Part shown: positions 1-7,990 of the stretch, piece after piece | How the letters are laid out: each line of letters opens with the position of its first letter | How positions within the stretch are numbered: position 1 is the first letter of the stretch | Origin: Candidatus Zixiibacteriota bacterium | Lineage (GTDB): Bacteria > Zixibacteria > MSB-5A5 > GN15 > PGXB01 | Length of the DNA stretch: 31,595 nt | Assembly: GCA_900498245.1 (NCBI GenBank) | Contig: LS998015.1 | Span: forward strand, 614,467-646,061 | Direction: 5' to 3' | The notes under the pieces: model-generated | What the model saw: the letters and a program-made list of their open reading frames with translations, nothing else | Databases searched by the model: none | Told to the model about the DNA's origin: nothing | Made by a program: the position numbers and the translations under genes

Positions 1-87
1 AGCGCCATGCGCTCGATTCCCTTCCAGCGCCTGACGGCCCGCGAGTTGCGATACGTGGAAAGCAAGGTTCAATGGCCGATATAGGCG
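1..87 (+). CDS. C-terminal end of an upstream gene, possibly a RimK-like N-terminal domain protein (partial)
   Basis: The first reading frame is open from the window edge and stops at TAG 85-87, giving 28 C-terminal residues that end in VESKVQWPI. It overlaps the start of the ATP-grasp gene at 72 by 16 bases. In larger RimK-family proteins an N-terminal domain precedes the ATP-grasp part, and this tail could be that domain carried on a separate gene. That is inference from position and a loose resemblance. The frame used by the ATP-grasp gene is also open back to base 3, so a fused upstream extension cannot be excluded. Confidence 0.35.
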
Positions 88-956
88 TTTATATCGAGCG
101 TTATACGCTCGCCCGCTCCGAAGAAGTCGGGGCGTTGATGAAACTGGGGCAGGTGGCGCATCGGCTGGGGCATCGTCTTGATTTCCTTTTCCGGGCCGAC
201 ATGTATAAAATCCCCGAGTATGACGCTATTTATATCAGGGCTTTAACCGATCCCCTCAATTCTTCTTTTGTCGCCGCTCGTCTGGCGCAATTGAACGGCC
301 TGCGGGTAATCGATGACCCCGAGTCGATTGTCATTTGCTGCGACAAGGTGAATATGTATCGGCACCTGCAGACCCATATGGTCCCGATACCGGATACGGT
401 TTTCCTTAAAGAGAGCGACCTGACCCTGGAAAAAGGGGCGAGTCTCTTGAAGAATTTCGGCAACCCGATCGTATTGAAGGCCCCTAATACCAGTTTCTCG
501 ATGTATGTGGAAAAGGTGCATACCGCCGAGGAGTTTGTCAAGGTCGGGAAGAAGTTTCTGCGCCGGGCCGATCGGGTAGTGGCGCAGGGGTTCGTGCAGT
601 CCCAGTTTGACTGGCGGGTCGGAGTCCTGGCCGGAGAGCCGCTTTATGTCTGCCAGTATCTGATTCCGAAGAAACGTTGGAAGATTTTGAGTTATACCGA
701 TACGGGACGGGAGATTTATGGCAATGTGAAAGGCTTCGAAGTGGACAAGGTCAATTCCAAGTTGCTCGATACAGCCATCCGGGCCGGCGCCGCTATCGGA
801 AACGGCCTCTATGGTGTCGACTTAAAGCAGGTGGGCGACGAATTTGTCGTCATCGAAGTGAATGACAACCCTACAATCGCCGAGGATGAAGAAGATCAGA
901 AGGCGCCGCAGGTTTATGAACGGCTGGTGCGGTATCTGGTCGGAGAATGGGGGTAA
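72..956 (+). CDS. RimK-family ATP-grasp ligase
   Basis: The 294-residue protein has the ATP-grasp fold of the RimK family, whose members use ATP to ligate amino acids such as glutamate to a protein or peptide. Visible signatures are a DDP segment before the ATP-binding part, a central FDWRVGVLAGEPLYVCQY stretch, GLYGVDLKQ, and the Mg-binding EVNDNP motif with Glu262 and Asn264. It is shorter than the 480-530 residue RimK-family proteins that carry an extra N-terminal domain, and the upstream partial gene may supply that. The stop overlaps the next gene by 10 bases, so the two are probably translated together. The GNAT/C39 fusion next door is a known companion of this family. The substrate is unknown. 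Confidence 0.85.
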   Translation: MADIGVYIERYTLARSEEVGALMKLGQVAHRLGHRLDFLFRADMYKIPEYDAIYIRALTDPLNSSFVAARLAQLNGLRVIDDPESIVICCDKVNMYRHLQTHMVPIPDTVFLKESDLTLEKGASLLKNFGNPIVLKAPNTSFSMYVEKVHTAEEFVKVGKKFLRRADRVVAQGFVQSQFDWRVGVLAGEPLYVCQYLIPKKRWKILSYTDTGREIYGNVKGFEVDKVNSKLLDTAIRAGAAIGNGLYGVDLKQVGDEFVVIEVNDNPTIAEDEEDQKAPQVYERLVRYLVGEWG

Positions 957-2077
957 TCGTGCCCGATTCATATCTTATCCGCGAGGCCTCCCGGCGGGAT
1001 CTCGATGCCATCGAATCTCTCGAAAAAAACGGCTTCGAACAGGATCGTTTCAACCGTAACCAACTTCTTTACCTGATTGACGAAGCCAATTCGACCTTTT
1101 ATGTCCTGGAGGAAGCCGGTCAGGTCAGAGGGGCGGCGATCATGCTCTGGCGCAAACGGACTCCTTTGGGTCGGCTCTATTCGATAGTAATAGATCCCCG
1201 TTTTCAGGGCAAAGGGTGGGGCGCGGCGCTTCTCGCGGCCTGCGAGAAGGAAGCGGTCAAGCATAAATGCGAAAAGATATCGCTCGAGGTCCGGTCCAAC
1301 AATAAAAGGGCGATTTCTCTTTACGAGAAATTCGGTTACCGTCCCGATGCCACACTGCCCGGCTATTACTCCGACGGAATCAACGGCCTGCGGATGGTCA
1401 AACCGCTGGGTTATATTGTTTATCCGGAGCGATCTGTCAAAATCCCGTATTACGCCCAGACTCTCGAATTCACCTGCGGTTCGGCGGCGCTGATGATGGC
1501 GATGAAATATTTCAATCCGGAACTGGAAATGAACCGAACCCTGGAGTTGATGATCTGGCGGGAAGCGACGACCATTTTCATGACGGCCGGGTTCGGGGGG
1601 ACCGATCCGTTCGGGCTGGCGGTGGTGGCGCAGGTACGGGGCTACCGGACGCGGCTCATACTTCGTTCCGAACGAGTTCCGTTTCTGTCATCGGTGCGAA
1701 GCGAAGAAAAAAAGGAAGTGGTTCGGCTGGTCAGCCGTCAATTACGCCAGAAGGCCGAGCGGCTGGGGGTGAAAATAGAATACAAGAATTTTAAATTTCG
1801 CGATATCGCAACGGCCATGCAGCAGGGGGCGGTGCCGATTGTTCTGGTCAGCACCTATCATCTGCACGGCGATCGAGCCCCGCATTGGGTAACGGTGACC
1901 GGATATGACCGGCACTTTGTCTATTATCATGATCCGTATGCCAAGTTTTACGAACATGGCGGGAAACAGGCCCAGAATATAAAGATCCCGATGGAGCAAT
2001 TCCGCCATGTCCGCCGCTTCGGCAAAGATATCAATAAGATGGTCCTCTTTATCGAGGGGTTTCAGGCCGACAAATAG
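947..2077 (+). CDS. GNAT acetyltransferase / C39-like cysteine peptidase fusion
   Basis: A 376-residue two-domain protein. Residues about 8-155 form a GNAT acetyltransferase with the acetyl-CoA-binding RFQGKGWGAALL motif near residue 85 and the typical NNKRAISLYEKFGY end. Residues about 160-370 form a C39-like papain-fold peptidase, with Cys177 in FTCGSAALMM, His313 in HWVTVTGYD and Asp329 in HDPYAK as the likely triad. No signal peptide or transporter domain is present, so it is probably cytoplasmic. ATG 947 overlaps the RimK-like gene; GTG 959 is an alternative start. Pairing with an ATP-grasp ligase suggests that one peptide or protein is extended, acetylated and cleaved by this pair. The substrate is not visible here. 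Confidence 0.85.
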   Translation: MGVIVPDSYLIREASRRDLDAIESLEKNGFEQDRFNRNQLLYLIDEANSTFYVLEEAGQVRGAAIMLWRKRTPLGRLYSIVIDPRFQGKGWGAALLAACEKEAVKHKCEKISLEVRSNNKRAISLYEKFGYRPDATLPGYYSDGINGLRMVKPLGYIVYPERSVKIPYYAQTLEFTCGSAALMMAMKYFNPELEMNRTLELMIWREATTIFMTAGFGGTDPFGLAVVAQVRGYRTRLILRSERVPFLSSVRSEEKKEVVRLVSRQLRQKAERLGVKIEYKNFKFRDIATAMQQGAVPIVLVSTYHLHGDRAPHWVTVTGYDRHFVYYHDPYAKFYEHGGKQAQNIKIPMEQFRHVRRFGKDINKMVLFIEGFQADK

Positions 2078-2269
2078 AATCGGACTTTCCGAATTTCGAT
2101 CGTCCTGTTTTCTCCCTAAAGCAGTTTTTTTGACGGAATCACCCAAATTCTGCCCTTTTCCGGGGTGACTTTTTTCCCTTGACTTTGGGTCGCTACTGTG
2201 GCAATCTGTAAGCGGCGAAAAGCGGGATGAATGCTGTTTTGCCGAGATTTGTGAGAGTATTTGTAGATA

Positions 2270-3985
2270 ATGGCGCCAATTCACACTCCTGAGGAATTCA
2301 ACGACCTGGGGCGGCACATTCTCCGCTACGCCACCCGCGGTATTCTTCGGGCCGAGTTTCTTCGCCAGGTTTCCCAGATGATTCTTGATTTTTCCGGCTG
2401 TGATTGTCTGGAAATGCGCTTAAAAGAGCGGGGGCGCCATTTTCGCACCGAGTTGACACTCAATAATCCGGACAGTTTCCGTTTTGAGGTCCTGGCCGGT
2501 AAGGAGGATCAGCCCAGCCGGTTTTTCCCCAGAGAAAATTTTGATTCCGATTATGAAAAATTGTGCTATAAGGTTCTGTCAGGGTTACATACCGGTTCCG
2601 GCCCGGGGGTCACGCCTCGCGGCAGTCTCCGTATAAGTGATACTGACGCCGGTCTGACAATTCAATCGCCCAATCATTCCCCCGAAAAACTATCGTTATC
2701 GGGCGAATTTCGAACCCTGGCCATTATCCCTTTTGCCATCGACGGTGTCAATAATTGCCTTCTGGTCCTGAAAAGCCGCACGCCGGATTATCTGTCTGTT
2801 GACGAAGTGGCCAAATTCGAAGGGGTCGCCCAGAATCTCGGGGTGGCCCTGGTGCATCGCCACGCCCAGATTGCGGTTCGGGAAAGGGTCAAGGAACTAA
2901 CCTGCCTTTACGGGATTTCCAAAATGGTATTGCGCCCCGGTGTGACCCTGGAGCAGATTCTGCAGACAGTCGTGGAACTTCTACCCCCGGCCTGGCTCTA
3001 TCCCGAAACGGCCACGGCCCGGGTGACAATCGACGGCAAATCGTATCTGGCGCCGCAATTTGATGAAACGCCGTGGAAATTGTCGGCGGATGTCACGGTT
3101 AATAATATTAAACGCGGTAAAGTAGAAATCTTGTATCGGGAAGAGCGCCCGTTGCTCGATGAAGGGGTCTTTCTTCAGGAAGAACGGAACCTGATCGACA
3201 CGGTCGCCGGTGAAATCGCCGTGATTATCGAACGTCGCGAGGCGGAGAGCGAAAAAAAGCGTCTTCAGGAGCAATTGCTCCACGCCGACCGTCTGGCCAC
3301 AATCGGGCAACTGGCCGCCGGGGTCGCCCACGAATTGAACGAACCGCTAGGAACTATCCTCGGTTTCGCGCAACTGGCCCGAAAAAATCAGGGGATGCCC
3401 GAGCCGGCCGACCAGGATCTGCAAAAAATAATTAATGCTTCCCTGCATGCCCGGGAAGTTATCAAGAAACTGATGGTTTTTGCCCGGCAGATGCCGCCGA
3501 CCAAAGTTACTGTCAATTTGAACCGGGTGGTCGATGACGGCCTTTATTTTCTGGAATCGCGCTGCGCCAGCGCCGGGATCGAGATGATCCGTAAGACCGC
3601 TCCCGATCTTCCGGAAATAGTGGCCGACCCGTCGCAGTTGCACCAGGTTCTTGTCAATCTGGTGGTCAACAGTATTCAGGCGATGCCGCGCGGAGGGCGG
3701 CTAATAATCGAAACCGGAGCCGATCAAAATTTCGTTTATCTTATAATCGAGGATTCCGGGATCGGCATGAACGAAGAAACCCTCAAGAAAATTTTTATTC
3801 CGTTTTTCACGACCAAGGATGTGCATGAAGGGACCGGACTGGGACTTTCGGTGGTCCACGGAATTGTCTCCGCGCACGGCGGTTCTATTAAGGTGCAGAG
3901 CCGCGAAGGGGCCGGTTCCCGTTTCGAGGTGCAACTGCCGATTCATATTTCCAATAATAAAAAAGAGAGTGATGACCATGCCTGA
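2270..3985 (+). CDS. Soluble GAF-type sensor histidine kinase
   Basis: The 571-residue protein has no convincing membrane segment, so it should sense a cytoplasmic signal. Residues about 1-320 hold two divergent GAF-like sensory regions, joined to the kinase by a helical linker (about 315-340). The dimerisation/phosphoacceptor domain carries the motif AHELNEPLG with His354 as the phosphorylated residue. The ATPase domain shows the N box (VNLVVNSIQAM), G1 (EDSGIGM) and G2 (GTGLGLSVVHG). ATG 2270 lacks a strong ribosome-binding site. The 192 bases upstream hold no gene and only a weak TTGACT promoter-like hexamer at 2179. The stop overlaps the NtrC-type regulator, its obvious partner. Confidence 0.9.
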   Translation: MAPIHTPEEFNDLGRHILRYATRGILRAEFLRQVSQMILDFSGCDCLEMRLKERGRHFRTELTLNNPDSFRFEVLAGKEDQPSRFFPRENFDSDYEKLCYKVLSGLHTGSGPGVTPRGSLRISDTDAGLTIQSPNHSPEKLSLSGEFRTLAIIPFAIDGVNNCLLVLKSRTPDYLSVDEVAKFEGVAQNLGVALVHRHAQIAVRERVKELTCLYGISKMVLRPGVTLEQILQTVVELLPPAWLYPETATARVTIDGKSYLAPQFDETPWKLSADVTVNNIKRGKVEILYREERPLLDEGVFLQEERNLIDTVAGEIAVIIERREAESEKKRLQEQLLHADRLATIGQLAAGVAHELNEPLGTILGFAQLARKNQGMPEPADQDLQKIINASLHAREVIKKLMVFARQMPPTKVTVNLNRVVDDGLYFLESRCASAGIEMIRKTAPDLPEIVADPSQLHQVLVNLVVNSIQAMPRGGRLIIETGADQNFVYLIIEDSGIGMNEETLKKIFIPFFTTKDVHEGTGLGLSVVHGIVSAHGGSIKVQSREGAGSRFEVQLPIHISNNKKESDDHA

Positions 3986-5330
3986 GAGAGGAAATAAAGA
4001 GAAGATTCTGGTGGTTGACGATTCGCCCGACACGCTGGAGGTTCTACAGAGAAATCTTTCGACCGAGGGGTATGTCGTTTTTACCGCACCCGGAGTTTCA
4101 GAAGCGATCCGGGTTCTGGAGGCTTCGCCGATAGATCTGGTCATTACCGATTTGAAGATGCCCAAGGTCAGCGGCCTGGAATTGATCCGTCATGTCCGCG
4201 AGAATTTCAAGAACACCGAAGTGATGATGATTACCGGTTATGCCACGATCGAGGGGGCGGTGCAGGCGGTCAAATCCGGCGCCGAGGAGTATCTTACCAA
4301 GCCGTTCACCGATGAGGAACTGGCTGCGGCGGTTCGGCGCGTGCTCGACAAATTGCACCGGCGGCTCGCCGCCGAGACGCCGTCACGGAGTCTGCCGATC
4401 GCCCCGCACGGTATTATCGGCGAATCGGGGGCGATGAAGAAAGTGGCCGAAGCGATCGCGAGGGCGGCGTCGATCAGCGCAACCGTGCTTATTCACGGCG
4501 AAAGCGGAACCGGCAAAGAACTGGTGGCCCGGGCGATCCATTACAGTAGTCCGCGCGCCTCGGCCCCGTTCATACCGGTTAACTGCGGCGGTATTCCCGA
4601 AGGACTTCTGGAAAGCGAACTGTTCGGTTATGTCAAAGGTTCTTTCACCGGGGCCAATGAATCCCGGGCGGGATTTTTTCAGACGGCCGAGGGCGGCTCG
4701 ATCTTTCTCGACGAGATCAGCGAGACCAGTCTGGCGATGCAGGTCAAACTTTTGCGGGTTTTGCAGGACAAGGAAGTCTGCATGGTGGGGGCGACCCGGG
4801 GGCGGAAAATCGATGTTCGGATAATCGCCGCCACCAACAAGGATCTGCCGGGGCTGGTGGCCAAAGGGAGTTTTCGCGAGGATCTCTATTTCCGGCTCAA
4901 TGTTATCAATATAAATATCCCGCCGTTGCGCGATCGGGAGGATGATGTTCTCCTTCTGGCCAAAAATTTCGCGGCCAAGTTCGCCAAGGAGTTGGATCGT
5001 GCGGCGCCGCGGTTTTCGGAAAACTGCCTGAAGGCACTGCGAAGTTATTACTGGCCGGGAAATGTCCGGGAACTGGAGAATGTCATCCAGCGGCTGGTGG
5101 TGATGACCGACGGCGACCTGATCGATATTCCGGATATGCCGAGCCAGATGCGTTTCTCGGCCCTGCGCGAGAGCGGCTTGAACCGCACCCTGGCCGAGGT
5201 TGAGGGCGAATATATCAAGAATGTGTTGGCCTCGGTTCACGGCAACAAGACGCGGGCGGCGGAGATTCTCGGGATCGACCGCAAGACACTTCGCGAAAAA
5301 CTGAAGAATCTCGGCCACGCCGAAGAGTGA
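3978..5330 (+). CDS. NtrC-family sigma54-dependent response regulator
   Basis: The 450-residue activator has three parts. The receiver domain (about 8-120) has phospho-acceptor Asp58 in VITDLKMP and the TKPF lysine. The AAA+ domain has Walker A GESGTGKE (174-181), a GSFTGA sigma54-contact loop (221-226) and Walker B SIFLDEIS. The C-terminal Fis-type helix-turn-helix has NKTRAAEILGIDRKTL. It should activate sigma54 promoters when phosphorylated by the kinase it overlaps. ATG 3978 was chosen because AAGAGAG lies nine bases upstream; ATG 3972 is an in-frame alternative but is too close to that site. The loop has Ser where GAFTGA has Ala. No -24/-12 promoter was found nearby, so targets are unknown. 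Confidence 0.93.
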   Translation: MPERGNKEKILVVDDSPDTLEVLQRNLSTEGYVVFTAPGVSEAIRVLEASPIDLVITDLKMPKVSGLELIRHVRENFKNTEVMMITGYATIEGAVQAVKSGAEEYLTKPFTDEELAAAVRRVLDKLHRRLAAETPSRSLPIAPHGIIGESGAMKKVAEAIARAASISATVLIHGESGTGKELVARAIHYSSPRASAPFIPVNCGGIPEGLLESELFGYVKGSFTGANESRAGFFQTAEGGSIFLDEISETSLAMQVKLLRVLQDKEVCMVGATRGRKIDVRIIAATNKDLPGLVAKGSFREDLYFRLNVININIPPLRDREDDVLLLAKNFAAKFAKELDRAAPRFSENCLKALRSYYWPGNVRELENVIQRLVVMTDGDLIDIPDMPSQMRFSALRESGLNRTLAEVEGEYIKNVLASVHGNKTRAAEILGIDRKTLREKLKNLGHAEE

Positions 5331-5461
5331 TTTCGCTCTCAGCCGGTCAATTATTTGGATTTTGCCCGGTATCAATTTCTGATTCATAATATGGCGGGAA
5401 CAGATGGGGCTATTTCTTTGTATTTTCCTGTGAAGATTGATAATAGACGGGTTTCTCATAT

Positions 5462-6817
5462 ATGGCCAATATTATCGGTTCGGATTTCCGGGTGGTGATA
5501 ATCGGCGGGGGCTTCGGGGGGCTGTATGCCGCCCTGTCGATGCGCCGTCTTTCGGCCCAAATTACCCTAATAGATCGCCGCAATTTCCATCTCTTCCAGC
5601 CGCTTCTGTATCAGGTGGCGACCGGGGCTCTGTCGCCGGCCGATATCGCCTCGCCGCTTCGAGCAGTCCTGAAACGCCAGAAGAACACCCGGGTGGTGAT
5701 GGGGGAAGTGGTTGATATCGATGTCGCCGGTCGGAAAGTCATATTGAGCGACGGGCAGATACCGTATGATGTTCTCATAGTCGCCACCGGGTCGCGGCAC
5801 CATTATTTCGGTCATGACAACTGGGAAAACGTGGCTCCGGGGCTGAAGACTATCGAGGATGCCACCGAAATCAGGCGGCGGATCCTTCTGGCTTTCGAAG
5901 CCGCCGAACGGGAGCGCGACCCTGAAATTATTAAGGAACTGCTGACTTTTGTCGTGGTCGGAGGCGGGCCGACCGGGGTGGAACTGGCCGGGGCGCTGGG
6001 AGAGATAGCGCATCGCGCCCTGAAAGAAGATTTCCGCCACATCAACCCGGAACAGGCGCGAATTTTTCTGGTCGAAGGATACGACCGGATTCTTATCGCT
6101 TATCCTCCGGCACTTTCCGAGAAGGCCCAAAAGGCGCTGGAGAAGAAATTCGGGGTGACGGTTATGACCCGGTCGCAGGTCACGGGCGTAGCGCCGGAGC
6201 GGGTGCAAATTAAAGCGGATGGAAAAGAGAGTTTTATTTCGGCGAGGACCATACTCTGGGCGGCCGGAGTCAGGTCATCGCGATTGGGGAAAATAATTTC
6301 GGACAAGACAGGAGCCGTTCTGGATAGAACGGGGCGGGTTAAGGTTGAGCCCGATTTGAGTGTCAAGGGGCATCCCGAAATTCTGATAATAGGTGATCTG
6401 GCCAATATTGACAACGGTCGCGGGGAGCCGCTTCCGGCGCTGGCCCCGGTGGCGATGCAGGAGGGGCGGTACATGGCGGCATTACTCAAAAAGCGTTTGC
6501 GGGGGAAAAAGTGCCGGCCGTTTCGGTTCCGCAATCACGGCACGATGGCGACTATCGGGCGGAATGCCGCCGTGGCCGATCTTGGCTGGATCCGTTTCGG
6601 CGGATATCTGGGATGGCTGGCCTGGCTTTTTATACATTTAATGTATATTGTTGAGTATGAAAACCGCCTGTTGGTGCTGGTGCAATGGGCCTGGAACTAT
6701 GTCACCGGCAACCGAACGGCGCGGCTGGTGACCGGGATGAATCCGTTCCCGTTGAAAAAGCCGAAGATCGAAAACGGCGCCGTTATGATGGAGGAAGAGG
6801 GAAATGCCAAAGATTGA
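5462..6817 (+). CDS. ndh: Type II NADH:quinone oxidoreductase (NDH-2)
   Basis: A 451-residue FAD enzyme that passes electrons from NADH to quinone without pumping protons. The FAD-binding GGGFGG motif is at residues 15-20, followed by the family-typical RRNFHLFQPLLYQVATG. The NADH-binding GGGPTG is at 167-172, and IIGDLANID is the second FAD contact. The last 75 residues contain hydrophobic stretches around GYLGWLAWLFIHLMYIVEYE, as expected for membrane attachment. The 131-base upstream gap shows no strong promoter or ribosome-binding site. Its 3' end overlaps an ArsC-like redox gene by 14 bases, so the two are co-translated. Cytochrome bd, encoded elsewhere in the window, would be a natural downstream quinol oxidase. 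Confidence 0.88.
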   Translation: MANIIGSDFRVVIIGGGFGGLYAALSMRRLSAQITLIDRRNFHLFQPLLYQVATGALSPADIASPLRAVLKRQKNTRVVMGEVVDIDVAGRKVILSDGQIPYDVLIVATGSRHHYFGHDNWENVAPGLKTIEDATEIRRRILLAFEAAERERDPEIIKELLTFVVVGGGPTGVELAGALGEIAHRALKEDFRHINPEQARIFLVEGYDRILIAYPPALSEKAQKALEKKFGVTVMTRSQVTGVAPERVQIKADGKESFISARTILWAAGVRSSRLGKIISDKTGAVLDRTGRVKVEPDLSVKGHPEILIIGDLANIDNGRGEPLPALAPVAMQEGRYMAALLKKRLRGKKCRPFRFRNHGTMATIGRNAAVADLGWIRFGGYLGWLAWLFIHLMYIVEYENRLLVLVQWAWNYVTGNRTARLVTGMNPFPLKKPKIENGAVMMEEEGNAKD

Positions 6818-7154
6818 CTGGTTGTACTATCGGCTGGGCTGAGTGACCTGCGGGAAGACGCAGGAGTTTCTTGCGAAGAACAAGATCGAGATCGGCGAAG
6901 CGGTCAGCACGCGGGCCAAGACTTTCACAGAGAAAGACGCCCTCAGGATGGCGTCCGACGCCGATCAAATCTACGCCGCCAGAGGGAAAAAAGTGGTTCA
7001 TTATGATTTGAAGAAAGAGAAACCGTCGAAGGATGATTTGAAAAAAATCATGCTTGGCCCGACCGGGAACCTTCGCGCTCCCACCATGCGCATCGGGAAG
7101 ACGGTGATTATTGGGTTTGATGAGGGGGTTTATAGGGAATTGGTGCTGAAATAG
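6804..7154 (+). CDS. ArsC/Spx-like thioredoxin-fold protein with in-frame TGA (probable selenoprotein)
   Basis: Read through TGA 6840-6842, this frame gives a 116-residue ArsC/Spx-type protein. The start MPKIDWLYYRLG leads to U13-V-T-C16, then GKTQEFL, and the C-terminal part LRAPTMRIGKTVIIGFDEGVYREL is the family's cis-Pro and terminal region. U13 sits where Spx and ArsC relatives have the redox cysteine of CxxC, so Sec is expected there. ATG 6804 is preceded by a strong GGAGGAAGAGG site at 6790-6800, whereas a start at GTG 6843 would delete the first strand and the active-site residue. Overlap with ndh implies co-expression. A SECIS-like hairpin follows the TGA. I recall a described family of ArsC-like selenoproteins, but no Sec machinery lies in this window. 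Confidence 0.8.
6840..6875 (+). promoter_or_regulatory. Candidate bacterial SECIS element following the UGA codon
   Basis: After TGA 6840-6842 the sequence can fold 6859-6865 against 6869-6875 (seven pairs including one G-U) with loop GTT. The loop G at 6866 is 24 bases after the TGA, within the range known for bacterial SECIS elements, and it sits at the loop position they require. A competing hairpin pairs 6847-6852 with 6859-6864 around loop GGAAGA, but its loop is closer to the TGA than usual. Folding was done by eye. Confidence 0.55.
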
Positions 7155-7163
7155 CAAATGTAG

Positions 7164-7186
7164 GGCACGAGCCCGGTGCTCGTGCC
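7164..7186. repeat. Short perfect palindrome
   Basis: GGCACGAGC (7164-7172) and GCTCGTGCC (7178-7186) form a nine-pair hairpin with loop CCGGT, just after the selenoprotein gene. No T-run follows, so it does not look like an intrinsic terminator. It resembles dispersed palindromic repeats, but there is no second copy here. Confidence 0.55.
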
Positions 7187-7220
7187 AATTCGCCAAGAAA
7201 ATGGCAGGAGTACAGCAATA

Positions 7221-7294
7221 TAGGTCAGGGGCCTCTTCGGTCCTGACATTACTTCGTTATCATTGATGTCAGGATCTAAGAAGATCCTGACCTA
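7221..7294. repeat. MITE-like nested palindromic element
   Basis: The ends TAGGTCAGG (7221-7229) and CCTGACCTA (7286-7294) are perfect nine-base inverted repeats. Inside are two smaller hairpins: GTCAGG/CCTGAC at 7224-7247, and GTCAGGATCT/AGATCCTGAC at 7268-7291 with loop AAGA. The half-site GTCAGG therefore occurs in both orientations within 74 bases. This suggests a non-coding palindromic element of the REP or MITE kind. Confidence 0.6.
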
Positions 7295-7345
7295 CCCATA
7301 TTGTGAAATTTATTTGTCCAAATAAATATATTGAGAAAAATCCCC

Positions 7346-7840
7346 CTACGGCACCACCTGAATATCGCCCTTACCCCATAACCCGTAAAATTGATAGACC
7401 ACGCGATAGATATCGGCGGGAAGGGGATGTCCGGCCGAATCGACCGGAGCCCAGTTTATGGTCAGGAATCCGGCGTCGGCCGTGCTGTCATAACGGGCCA
7501 GAACATGACGATATTTATCGATAATCCTGATATCATATTCCAGCGCGACCGGGAAAGCGAAAGTGAGAGTTATAATGCCATCGGTTGGATTGGGATAAGC
7601 CGGTTTTACTTCGAAACTGTCGGGAAGACCGCCCAAAGGCCCGTAAATCTCACGGCTTTTGTATGGCGGCGTGCCGCTCTGAATGTGCCAATCGTCAGTA
7701 TCGACGGTGCCGTTGATATTGCCGTTAATGTCGGTATAAGTGATCCCGGTAAAATTCTCGGGCTTATTATTTGTGCCTTTGTCCGAGCAGCCCGAAATAA
7801 TGACAAACACGAAGAAGGAAAAAGAGATCCAAAATTTCAT
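7346..7840 (-). CDS. Secreted lipoprotein with FlgD/sorting-domain-like C-terminus
   Basis: The 164-residue protein starts at ATG 7840 (GGAG site at 7851-7854), with a hydrophobic signal MKFWISFSFFVFVIISGC whose Cys18 is the lipidation site. A short polar, Asn/Asp/Gly-rich region follows. The C-terminal 90 residues (SFEVKPAYPNPTDG onward, ending in PADIYRVVY) resemble the FlgD Ig-like or type IX sorting-type beta domain found on many FCB-group exported proteins. The frame is open further upstream, but that would bury the signal peptide. It runs opposite to the genes on both sides. Function unknown beyond likely envelope location. Confidence 0.75.
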   Translation of the reverse strand: MKFWISFSFFVFVIISGCSDKGTNNKPENFTGITYTDINGNINGTVDTDDWHIQSGTPPYKSREIYGPLGGLPDSFEVKPAYPNPTDGIITLTFAFPVALEYDIRIIDKYRHVLARYDSTADAGFLTINWAPVDSAGHPLPADIYRVVYQFYGLWGKGDIQVVP

Positions 7841-7990
7841 AAAAAATCGCCTCCAGAAAGGGATCTTACAGATTAAAGATAGCGGCCCGGCGGATTTTGT
7901 CAAGGACGGCTTTTGGCCGCCCTTGGGGCCCAGGACCCAAACCGTATCTTGCAATCGCGATTAGTTATTCTTAAATTGGCGCCGGTTATT

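Noticed and set aside
3819-3977. N-terminal extension of the first NtrC-type regulator
   Set aside because: It overlaps the kinase ATPase domain in another frame, and the receiver domain starts only after ATG 3978.
4383-5459. Long minus-strand frame of 358 codons
   Set aside because: It lies wholly opposite the NtrC-type regulator and has no domain signature; it is a shadow of codon bias.
6843-7154. A 103-residue gene starting at GTG 6843
   Set aside because: It would lose the first strand and the active-site position, and the strong ribosome-binding site belongs to ATG 6804. The TGA is better read as a Sec codon.
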